The notes under the pieces were generated by a model, which did not search any database, was not told the origin of the DNA, and was given only the letters and a program-made list of their open reading frames with translations. A stretch of DNA of 64,000 bases, taken from Botryotinia globosa. Lineage: Eukaryota > Ascomycota > Leotiomycetes > Helotiales > Sclerotiniaceae. Both the position numbers and the translations under genes were made by a program. Below, piece after piece: positions 1 through 9,552 of this stretch (positions within the stretch are counted from its first letter, which is position 1; every line of letters begins with the position of its first letter). The DNA lies in assembly GCA_014898425.1 (NCBI GenBank), contig RCSZ01000007.1, positions 62,001 through 126,000 of the forward strand, read 5' to 3'.

Positions 1-2471
1 CAAACCAAGAAACTAAGGTTTCATACTGAAATCGCGTGATAGTTTGGAGAATCAAGAAAAATCATCTGACGTGCACGCCGGCTTGCAGATTGGGCCAATC
101 ATATCCATAGTCCCAGATCCCATCACATTACGTATTATCTGTGTATTTCTATACTGGAAAAGCAGCGTGGGTGGGAAATGTCTAGTTATGAAGATCTTGG
201 AGGAGAACCGGAAGAGATGGTTGGTTTATTGCACTGAACAGAAAACGGTCGGCTGTTTATTCTGTGTGTGCTGCTTTGTTTACCCAGATGTTGGCGCGCA
301 AGAATCTTTGATGCTGTGATTGTTGACGTAGATACCAAATGTTTAATCATATTGATTTGAGAAATCGATTCTGTAAGAAATGATTCATGATGAACCGTGT
401 TATTGAAACATGCCGACTAAAGAATGAGATTCTGCACATAAAATATCCAGAAATTCTGTATCTAGACAAAATAAAACTGCATGAAACCTGTAAAATATGA
501 AAAATGAAGAGAATTGGCAGAAGGAAGTTTACACATTCAAGGATTGAATCACATTCAAAAGGATGATTCGAGTCGGGCTTACATGTGGTTATCATGAAAA
601 TGGCACTGGGATACCTTTCCCCTCAACAAAAATGTTTTCCAGTATTCTTGTGGATTTAATGATATCAGTACCACAGGTACTTTGCAGGTAAATCAGACCA
701 TGATATTTTCTGCTGCTCTACCCTATATAACAATGCCGCAGGTGTGTAAAAAGGTAGATGAACAGGTGGATGAAATGCGAGATGAAACCTCTGGTTATTT
801 CCGTTTCGGTGTACTGTTCAGCTGTCGAACCCATCGTGATAGGTCAGCGATGAGGTCAATGAAACGTGAGGAACTCGTTCCATCCGTTGTGTCGAGTTCG
901 AAGAGTGCAGCGGCGGGGCGGGCGAAAGGGAGACATTCAACAAATGGTGCAAGGACGAGAGGATGTGACTCGCATTCGGCAGTTGTGCGTTCAAAGGTAT
1001 GGGGGATGTGCATCGGATATGCAGGAAGATTTGGGAACAAAGGCGGAAGACTATTTTGAGACTTGTCATATGTGGGACCAAGGGAATGAAGCTAAAATGG
1101 GAAACAATGCGGGGAGACTGGTGTAAAGGAATAAACTGGCGACCAGAAAGATGTGCGGGGGTATTGTAGCAAGCACCTGAAAAGCTAGATGTGCAAGAAC
1201 GTGTGCAAAACAAACTAAAAATTAAAAGTCAATCAAGAGAGACATTAGGAAAATGGTGGAATATGATGACGTTGCAGTGAACACATCAGTTTTCGGGTAT
1301 TATTGCTGGACTTTGCATGTTGTAGGTTTATGGTCGCTACTTCCTCGTGATGTTTTGCAGTCTCCGAATTGATCTAAGTTAGACCCCAGCCCAAGAACAG
1401 TTAGTTATTAGTGATCTGAGCTAAAATGAAAAAAATGTCAACAAATCTGATAATAGGTATATTTGATCAAGCTTCTTGTTAATTTGAGACTTGTGATCTT
1501 CTGGTGATCTTCTGGTGATCTTCTGGTGAATTGATTTTGGAACGGAGAGAATGTGACTTGTTCAACTAGCTAATTAATTCTTTGGTCAAAGATCTCCGTA
1601 TTGGATTCTTGCAGTAAGGATGTTTTGACCAAACCATCAGTCATCACCTTTAATTTTTAACCGCTCGAATGCAATAATACAGTCATGTCATCTACGCCGC
1701 GGGGAATATCAAACGCATGGCATTGGTCCTCGACCAATATCGAACTTTAATAAGATCAACAATAATGAATAGTCACTCCTCTTTCGCTGACACTTACATC
1801 CGGATTATTTACAAGATCAACCTAGATCCAATCTCAGGAGTTCCCTAATGTTTTTTGTGCTTGCATTTAAATCGTTGGTCATCTCTCTGTCTAAGTTGAA
1901 GACTCTGTCGAACTCTAATTTTCACTGGAAATAGAGCAACGGATTTATTTCCCATCTATTTGGCCCATTCGCTGATTTTACTTTTCATGTCATAGCCTCA
2001 TTCAGCCCAGAGCGTTCTTATGGAACTACTGGATATCAATATGTATTCGGAAAATAAAGCAACTACTTTATTTGCCTTTGACTTGATCAATAGGTTATCT
2101 TTACCTTCGTGTGATTCACCTATCCGGTACATCCTTGAGTCTATCGATCACTGGAGTGTATGTAATGGGACCTGAATTTTGTTCCTGCGCCGGGAATAGG
2201 AATCATGTGGCCACCAGCTTGAATGCTAGTCTCCTTGGCGCCCATAAACATTTATTTTAATAAGCTTCACGAAAAGAACGTAGCACACATGACGCCCGTG
2301 GAATTCCTTCATACGCTTACAATAGAAGTAAGAAGTAAGATATAATGCAAAAGTAAACTGGAACGTAAAGGATGATAAAATGTACAAGGACAACAATGGC
2401 GATGGTATAAAAGAAGGCATGCCGTTGTAAGCGAGTTCACAAGTTTTCACCGGGAATGCGGCTACTAATAA
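1..2471. other. Intergenic, no supported gene
   Basis: I see no convincing coding sequence here. Short open frames on both strands between about 680 and 1210 overlap one another and none resembles a known family. The only structures are a small 11-bp tandem repeat near 1493 and the TAA target site of the MITE that follows. Confidence 0.5.
1493..1529. repeat. 11-bp tandem repeat, about 3.4 copies
   Basis: The unit GTGATCTTCTG is repeated three times without change and then partly. It is a short, probably neutral minisatellite in intergenic DNA. Confidence 0.9.
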
Positions 2472-2826
2472 GGGCCCGTTCGGATCGATTTTAGGCGATA
2501 TTGACAACAATTGTAGCCTAAATAGATATTTACCGAACGCGAATATTAATCAACAATTTATATTGATAATATAAGCGTTTTATTGAACGCTAATATTGAG
2601 CTACAAAAAGCTATATTATATTAATCAACAAATTTGAAAATTTATATAATAACTTCATCAAATCTGTAATGAAACTTTAATCAACATTTGATCAATATAT
2701 ATTACTTTATATTTTATAAACTTACAAATCTCAATATCAATATCAACAAATATAGACTAATATTTAATCAATAAATCTACTAAACTCATTTTGGCAATAA
2801 TTAAAAAAATCGATCCGAACGGGCCC
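2472..2826. mobile_element. PIF/Harbinger-like MITE, 355 bp, TAA target duplication
   Basis: The two ends are perfect inverted repeats of about 21 bp beginning GGGCCCGTTCGGATCG, and the element is flanked by TAA at 2469-2471 and 2827-2829. A 3-bp TWA target duplication with a GGG-type terminus is characteristic of PIF/Harbinger and Tourist-type MITEs. The interior is AT-rich, with no coding capacity. The terminus shares the core CGTTCGGATCG with the MITE at 5357, so the same transposase family may have moved both. Well preserved ends suggest a fairly recent or RIP-exempt insertion. Confidence 0.92.
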
Positions 2827-3008
2827 TAAGGTTCCCTGGATTACTAGTTGGGTTGATGTGTCTTCCGGGTTCTCTTAAGCGCGAGAAGCTAGTTCTAGCG
2901 TGTCATGTGACATTCCGGTCTATTTTAGACGGCTGCTTAATGAGTTTGCCGAAGAAACTCCTGAATGACTTGCGGCTGAAGCTATGCGTGGGTCATGCTA
3001 TGTTTATT

Positions 3009-3179
3009 CAGGTCACCGTATCTAGTTTTTACCTCGAGTCTCAAAGCCTTTCCAAGGTTAGGTATATTGAGAATAGATCTGATTGAAATGTGGCTGAACA
3101 AATGTTTGGACCATGTGTTTCGGTCGCCGTATCTAGTCTCCCTCCCGATTCTAAAACTTTGTTGTGTCGAGAATAGATA
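3009..3179. repeat. Decayed direct repeat, about 60-75 bp units, after gsh2
   Basis: The segments starting near 3009 and 3121 both begin GGTC(A/G)CCGTATCTAGT and both end in GAGAATAGAT, with imperfect similarity between. The second copy abuts the stop codon of the glutathione synthetase gene, so both copies probably lie in its 3' untranslated region. This looks like a small tandem duplication that has diverged. Confidence 0.6.
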
Positions 3180-4898
3180 CTAAACAAGAGCCACACTATC
3201 CATAGACCCAAAACCAGCAGCCACACCACCCTCTTCACTCTTATCACCCTTTGTTCGGAGAAGGTATCCTGCCTCCTCGTTATGCAAAATTTGCGAGGTT
3301 GTTTGATCCCATAGACATGTTCCATAAATACCGAGTTCACAGATTACACCACCCTTTTCAATAACACCGTTTCTCAAAATCATGTTGTGAACAGGTGGAG
3401 GAGTGATAATTTCCATCAGGATAAAGGATTTCCAATGAGACTCTGGAAGGGACTTGAGGAACGGAGGGATTGCGGAGCGGTAGATGTTATTACCGCCGCC
3501 TTCTCGTTGAGGTTTGAGGACATATCCGTTACAGCGTTCTGGATCGACAGCGATTTTGCGGGCTTCGAGTCCCGCTGGAGTTTCATCGAGTGGAAAAATG
3601 TTTGTAAATGTGTCTTCCAGTTTCTCGAGATCTGCATCATTTTTCTTGACGAAGCGATCTAGGGTTGAAGGTGTAGAAGGAGTTCTTGGCGTAGCAAGTA
3701 CTTGTTGAACTTTCTTGGCTCCAGCCAATTGGGTCAAAATTGATGGGCATTTGATTGCGTTTGACCGCTCGATTTGAAAACGACCCTCCCAAGCAGATTC
3801 AGTTGTGTAATCTTGGGGACCATATCCCGCACGGAGATAGACAACAGCAACCTCAAATTTCTTCGAGGGATTACTTGGTGGTGAATATAACAACTCTCTC
3901 GTTGGAGTCTGAGCTATTGTGGTGTGGGTGAGAACTTCTGAAAATGCTAGTCGAAAAACTGGTACACCGTGCTTTTGAAGTTCGTATTCAAGATGTTTTT
4001 GATCAAAGATATTTCTTTCTGGTGTTTGAACCAAGAAGATTGTACAGTAATCGTAGTCAGAGTTGGGAATGGCTCCCTTGTAATGTTCAAAAGCCGATAA
4101 CAATCCTAATGCTAATGATCTGGTACTGGTATTCTCAGGGAGATCCAGCGATTTAGTTGCATCCTTGTTGAAAAGGCTATAATCACCCAAGGAAAGATAT
4201 CTAACAAGATGGTCAGTCATGCAGAGATTATTCCAGTATTGATAGACACAAACTTATGCAATTGTGAAGTTTGAGAGGATAATCCTCCAAATGAAGACGC
4301 AATAGTATTGAATTCGACCTGCTTAATCGTAGGCGTTGCATCCGATGTCTCCTGGTGAACCATGTAATCTGATCGGAAAAGGCCCAAAGAGAGATTCTTC
4401 ACAATCAGTATTTCTCAATTACTTGGATTTAAATTGGTGGTCAAGATAGTATACCTGAACATAACCTTCACTCTTGACTTTTACATGAACGCGCCAAAGT
4501 TCGGCAATGAAATCATCTACTTCGAGGATTCTAAAAATAGTTAGAATTCACACAACGCCCATTGAAACAGAAAAATGGTAAAGTGGAATGCCATCCGAAT
4601 CTTCTTACTCTTGAACGATATCTTTAAGAAAGGCCTCATCTTGAGAAATCGATGCGTATAAGAGATTATAAGCTTTCTGGACTGATTTGGCTTGCTCAAA
4701 GCATATTCGAGGAAAGGGACTTGGAAAGAGAGTGACTGGAGCAGTAGTTGCTAAGACACCATGAGGATCTGCTTCTGTAGGCAAAAATGTCGGTGGAGGC
4801 CTTACGGCCAATCCATGAGCTATAGACCAATCTTTGATGGTTACGAGAAGTTGCTCTGATTCTTTTGTCGAAATCTCGGGAGGATATGAAGATGTCAT
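3180..4898 (-). CDS. gsh2: Glutathione synthetase (four exons, 509 aa)
   Basis: Eukaryotic-type glutathione synthetase (EC 6.3.2.3) joins gamma-glutamylcysteine and glycine with ATP in the cytosol. My model is complement(3180..4200, 4254..4396, 4455..4530, 4609..4898), with phases that fit at every junction. Exon 1 starts at an ATG followed by TSSYPPEIS. Exon 3 carries the substrate-binding segment QVEFNTIASSFGG and exon 4 the ATP-grasp glycine-rich loop KPQREGGGNNIY (about residues 399-410). The C-terminus MDSVALV matches the family's usual short end. The length fits fungal homologues of about 490-510 residues. Intron 3 uses the donor GTTTGT, a weaker but acceptable fungal donor; without that splice the frame breaks. 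The gene is complete, and its promoter lies within about 300 bp of the MITE nest. Confidence 0.95.
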
Positions 4899-5212
4899 GA
4901 TGAGAGTGATGAGCTACAGTTTCGAAAGTTGATTAAAGTAATCAGTGTATGGTTGGTATGAAAGGTTATGTTGTCCTAGGAAAACGACGATACACACATA
5001 AATGATGATGATGTCTATGGTATCAAGGTTGAGAAGATTTGATAATGATATCGTTAGTCTTTGCGCTTAGATAATTTGTCATCACATCAGTCACGACATT
5101 GAAGAAATAGGTCACAAGGCTGAATGAAAATCATGCAAGGCTAAGAGTAGATACTGATAACGATAAGAAATGCATGTGCTCATTTGCTCATTTTATCTGC
5201 ATTTAGAGTGCG
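4899..5212. promoter_or_regulatory. gsh2 upstream region
   Basis: About 310 bp separate the gsh2 start codon from the first MITE of the nest. This must hold the promoter and 5' leader of gsh2 unless the transposons now contribute. I could not identify a specific transcription factor site with confidence. Confidence 0.4.
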
Positions 5213-5215
5213 TTC

Positions 5216-5353
5216 GGTTCGTTTCCTTATTTATTTGGAGAAATTTATAATGTTGTTAAAATGGCAAGGGTATTGAGGCTAATATATTTGAGGTAATATT
5301 GAATGATGTTGAAAAATGACAGGGATAGATAACAATGAAGATTTAATAATATA
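5216..5353. mobile_element. MITE family X copy, left of the palindromic MITE
   Basis: The segment starts GAGTGCGTTCGGTTCG, is preceded by TTA at 5213-5215, and ends in TAATAATATA directly against the TTA of the next element. It is an inverted, diverged copy of the 165-bp element at 5589-5753, with matching pieces such as GGCAAGGGTATTGAGGCTAA. Its own right terminus is missing or merged with the neighbouring TTA, suggesting the larger MITE inserted at or near its end. It is non-coding. Confidence 0.75.
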
Positions 5354-5588
5354 TTAGAGTGCGTTCGGATCGACTTATTTCGACTTATTTTAATTATTAG
5401 ATTTTATTTATTTAGTAAATATTGCTTACTAAGCTCAAATAATTAGTTTATTGAATGTTTGAGGTTATGAAATAAAATATTAGGAATTATTTGATTACAA
5501 ATAATTCCTAATATTCCTAATAAATTAAAATAGTAAATGCTTTCAAGATTGTTATACATTGATTGTAAAGTAGCTTTTTGAAGCTTTA

Positions 5589-5753
5589 CGAGTAATATAT
5601 TATCAAATCTTCATTATTATTCACCCCTATCATTTTTCAACATTACTCAAATATTTTTCAATATCACTCAAATATATTAGCCTCAATACCCTTGCTATTT
5701 TAATAACATTATAAATTTCTTTAAATAAATAAGAAAACGAATCGAACGCACTC
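5589..5753. mobile_element. MITE family X copy, 165 bp, inside the palindromic MITE
   Basis: This copy lies at the symmetry centre of the larger MITE. TTA stands at 5586-5588 and 5754-5756, as expected for a target duplication, and the right end reads CGAACGCACTC. The left end, CGAGTAATATATTA, lacks a good terminal repeat, so that terminus may be diverged. It is inverted relative to the copy at 5216-5353. Confidence 0.75.
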
Positions 5754-5920
5754 TTAGTTGTAAAGCTTCAAAAAACTACTTTATAATTACTATATAATAA
5801 TTTTGAAAGCATTTGTCATTTTAATTTATTAGGAATATTAGGAATTATTTATAATCAAATAATTCCTAATATTTTATTTCACAACCTCAAATATTCAATA
5901 AACTAATTATTTGAACTTAG

Positions 5921-6154
5921 TATTGGTTCGAGAAGGATACAGAAGACGTAGTACTCATGTAATGTAGATCCTATATGTCTAATTGTATTCTATTTAAAAA
6001 ACTAGCTAAGTGGGAAAGTAGTAGGTCTTATATAGGTATTATTGAAAGAACTAGTTTCTTTCGTATTCGCTTAATCCTTTTAATATAGTAGCCTTTGTAT
6101 TGGGGTTATTTTCTTGAAGTGAATTTTTTATGTATAAATTCCTTTGTTTATATA
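5921..6154 (-). repeat. 3' LTR of the copia element (234 bp)
   Basis: It begins TATTGGTTCGAGAAGG and ends in TTTATATA on the plus strand. Aligned with the other LTR it has the same length without gaps, and the differences I checked are all transitions. The consensus ends would be TGTTGG and CACA. Confidence 0.93.
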
Positions 6155-6396
6155 CTCGAAACTCTCTTTTATAACTTCAATATAATGATTTTTTATTAGA
6201 TAGAATCAACCTTTTTCTTATACTCTTTTTATTTATTTTATTATTTTGATATCAATTTTATTTATACTAATCAAGTCAGTCAGAGTCTAGTATAGTTGTC
6301 AAGGTACGGGTAAAGACTTATATTGTACCATAAGGGTTCTAAGTGCTATGAAAGGTTGAGGCCCTATTATAGGAAGTAGGGCACGCTAAGGGCACG

Positions 6397-6726
6397 CTAA
6401 GGGTTCGTGCCTAAGGCACGAAGGCAACGTAGTTGGCGCCGTGACAATAGTTTTCCTTTTGTTATTGTATCAATTGCATTAGTCGGATTATTGATTTATA
6501 CAATTTCGACAATCTTTTTTTTCTTATAAGATTGGTGTAGTGTTATGATATCAATCATTAATCTTTTCTTATTAATTATATTCAGTTTGGTAAGTAAGTT
6601 ATATAAAGACTTTGAATCAGTATATAAAACTAATAAAATCTTCTTATCAAAAATAGTATTAATTGTTGAAGTGATTACCATATCGATATCGAATCTCTGA
6701 ATTAATCTGTATAATTCGGATATCAA
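6397..6726 (-). pseudogene. copia RNase H and end of pol, degraded
   Basis: The minus-strand reading contains YTDSKSLYNLLTKL, the family's RNase H motif (usually TDSKSLYD), followed by KRLMIDIITLHQSY. It then reads through one stop, in codons where TGG would become TAA, into NNPTNAIDTITKGKLLS, which matches the NPADAMTK segment at the end of fungal copia pol. The frame closes at 6397. The last 80-90 bases keep normal GC content, unlike the rest of the element. Confidence 0.85.
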
Positions 6727-7650
6727 AATATTACATATAACTTTTTTACATTTAATAAATGATCAATAAATGATATTAGTATTATTGTATTTATTCATTA
6801 TAACAATTATATAGTTTATTTGAAATAAATAATCTTTATTGTTTGCAAAAAAAGTATTTATAAAAACAACAATTTTGAATAAGTTTAGATTAAATGATAT
6901 ATAATTCAATTTTCTAGTAGAATTCTCTTTTTATTATTTGATATATTTATTTAATACCATAATATCGTTCTTGTTGGGTTGTATTGTCTATGTAGCCATT
7001 GAAAAATCGAAAAATGCTTCAGATTGACACATTATTATAATATACACTTCACAAATTTGTTGTACAATATATTGATTATATATAGAAATATACTTTCAAA
7101 CCTTACTACATATTTCATAAATATTCATAGGTTTTATAAAAACAAATTGTAGATTGTCACATTAGTTTTTCTGATTGAGATAAATATTATTGTTTTGAAA
7201 TATAAAAATGATATTGTTGAATTGTAATGAATAATCATAAATCAATTCCTTGTAATTTTTAATTATAAAATCGGTTTACTTAAATTATTTATTCTTAGCC
7301 TATATAAATATACTGTTTTTTACAATAAATGTATCATCTGTTTGTAATCCTATAATACCAAATCTAATCCTTTTATCACTAATATATAAAAGATAAGGAT
7401 TATATATAGATTATTACATTTTAAGTTTTTTGCAATAATAAATGTAATATATTCTAAACCAATAGTTTTCTACTTCTAAAATATTATATAATAATTTAAT
7501 AATAAATAGTATCATACCAATAAATAAATCTATCTCTTTTAAAACATAGATATAGAATATACAATATAGATTCAACATAGATTGAATATATATCTAAATA
7601 ATATTTCGAATATATACACCTATACTATCCTTTTGAATACTTACAGTTAA

Positions 7651-8385
7651 CCAGGGGCCTGCGAGCCCCCGGACCCCTTGCTTTTTGAGAAAGTATTATA
7701 TAATTATATTTATTATTATAAAAATCTAAAAAAGAAATTTTATTGAAAGCTTGCAGGCGAAGTCGGTTTACCTTATCATATTACTTTTTCTTATTTTTCT
7801 TATTTTTTTTCTTACTTTATTTTTTTACTTCTTTTTTTTACTTTATTTTTTTACTTCTTTTTTTTACTTCTTTTTTTTACTTTTTATTTTTACTTTTTTT
7901 TTATTTTTAATGAATCACTTCACTTCAAATCATTAATTATACTACTGAATCACGAAAGCTATAATATTAAAATAATTTTTATTAATTTTAGACTCACTAC
8001 ATTCAATATAATTCTCTTTTCATTGATTATATAAGCTCTAACTATATCTATACTAATTAAACTTTAACCCTTTGGAAAACCCTTAGTTTTGAAGCTAGCA
8101 ATATAAAAAATATATCATTTGAAAGCCCTTAGTTTCTTCTATATAGTTACTACTTTTGTTCTCTTTTTATTCAACTAATTTAAATAATTTTGTTGAAAAC
8201 CCTTAAGAATATACATTTCTACGCTATAGCCACAATGCCAAGAAAGTCAAGCCAATCAGATCGCTTGAATCAAGCCAATCAAATCGCTTGAATCGGGTCT
8301 CATTAAGCGAGGTTCTCTTTTTTCGTGTCTATACACACCTTCGACCCTCGCGGGCGACAAGAATATTAAGAAGGTAAACCTCCAA
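7651..8385. mobile_element. 735-bp element inserted in copia reverse transcriptase
   Basis: TAA stands directly outside both ends (7648-7650 and 8386-8388). Removing the insert with one TAA restores the minus-strand copia frame across the junction, from the QSPTIQ-like segment to GVYIRNI (family GVYTRDI). The left end CCAGGGGCCTGC and the reverse complement of the right end, TTGGAGGTTTAC, agree over 12 positions apart from transitions, consistent with terminal inverted repeats after RIP. The left end also forms a small GC-rich hairpin. Inside are a T-rich tract (about 7780-7905) and a short frame starting at 8234 that reads MPRKSSQSDRLNQ, possibly the start of a lost transposase. A Helitron ending in CTGG is the alternative reading. 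Confidence 0.7.
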
Positions 8386-8388
8386 TAA

Positions 8389-8643
8389 AACCAAAATATA
8401 CTGATATAATTATTAAATCATTAATAACTATATCAAAATAGTTGTCTTATCAACATCATTATATATTTGAATAATTAGTTTCAATTTGTAGAATTTGATA
8501 TTTATTTCTTCGTTTTTGATTTTATTAATAAATTGTAATTTAAAAATGTATATTTTTGAAGGAATATTTATTAATAATATAATTTTGAATATACTTTTAA
8601 TTATTAATTTATTAATTTTTTTCTTTTTGAATTTTTTATACAA
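8389..8643 (-). pseudogene. copia reverse transcriptase, N-terminal part, degraded
   Basis: The minus strand reads FINKIKNEEINIKFYKLKL followed by IIQIYNDVDKTTILI, which aligns with the fungal copia segment SRFV(N/D)xIKNEGT...KSRLVVQAYNDxGK. The next codons TAG TTA TTA ATG ATT TAA are the expected RIP products of a QSPTIQ segment. The domain is then broken by the 735-bp insertion and resumes near 7647. Confidence 0.75.
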
Positions 8644-8893
8644 AACTAGTTTTTTGAAATTAATAATAAAGTAATTGAAATATTGATTTTGTATATGAAC
8701 TCGAATCTAAAATATAATTATTTACAGAAAAGATATTAATATAAACATCTAATTGTTTTTAAACAAATTCGAAAAAAACTCTTTAGGATTTGTAATATAT
8801 ATAATTAATATATTAAAAGTAGATGATTTAATTTTGTTAGATTTTGATAAAGTTATCTTATACCTGTCAAAATAATTTAGAATTTGATTATTC

Positions 8894-9050
8894 TAATCAA
8901 TTTAATCAATTTAATTAATTTGATTAATTTAGTTAATTTGATTGATTTAATTAATTTGATTAATTTAATCAATTTAGTTAATTTAATCAATTTAGTTAAT
9001 TTAATCAATTTAGTTAATTTAATCAATTTGATTAATTTGATTGATTTGAT
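8894..9050. repeat. 9-bp AT-rich minisatellite in the copia
   Basis: The unit AATCAATTT and its transition variants (AATTAATTT, AGTTAATTT, GATTAATTT) repeat about 17 times. The fixed 9-bp period makes the plus strand read as a long Leu-Ile-Asn repeat, which is an artefact and not a gene. It lies between the integrase and reverse transcriptase remnants, where copia pol normally has a variable linker. Confidence 0.85.
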
Positions 9051-9327
9051 AATAAAACTTTATTAATATAGATCTGAATTTTATAGGTTTATAAAGTAAA
9101 CTGAATATATATATTTTATTATTTATATTAAGAAGTAGAAAAGACTCTTTTTATTTTCTTAAAACAATATTATTACTCTTTTTTCAAATTAATATATTGC
9201 TATTTGATAGTAAATCATAGAATATAATAGTTAAAGATCTGTTATATATATTCATAGTTTTTTATACCTTTATAAAATTGTAAATCTTGTGAATTTTTAT
9301 TATAACCTTCGAGATTATTATTACTCA

Positions 9328-9552
9328 TTATAGAATAATCAATATCGAAAGGCTATCCTCAATAAGGCAAGGGAAAGTATTAAAAATAAATAGGATAAAT
9401 ACTAATCCATTCAATTCTATAATATCATTGATAGCTTTTATAGTTATTTGAAATATAAGAATCTTTTTGATATTTAAACCACAAGTTTTTTTACAAATAA
9501 TCTTATAAAATCTATATAATAATATATGAAATCTCTCAATAATACTAATCAA
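9328..9552 (-). pseudogene. copia integrase remnant
   Basis: The minus-strand frame contains IIERFHILLYRFYKII and ITIKAINDIIELNGLVF, corresponding to the VERYHxxLRRxYEII and MAVKAINDxxGPDGLVPT segments of fungal copia integrases. Nearly all changes fit C-to-T or G-to-A mutation. It is an open fragment only because RIP happened not to create a stop here. Confidence 0.8.

Noticed and set aside
682..1213. Overlapping frames on both strands, up to 131 codons
   Set aside because: Several frames are open at once with no domain, as expected for moderately GC-rich intergenic DNA.
7751..7936. Plus-strand frame of Phe, Leu and Tyr resembling a membrane protein
   Set aside because: It is a pyrimidine-rich tract inside a nested transposon; the hydrophobicity follows from T-rich codons.
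8884..9066. Plus-strand frame reading as a Leu-Ile-Asn repeat protein
   Set aside because: It is the translation of a 9-bp AT-rich minisatellite in a dead copia element; no start context or flanking coding signal.
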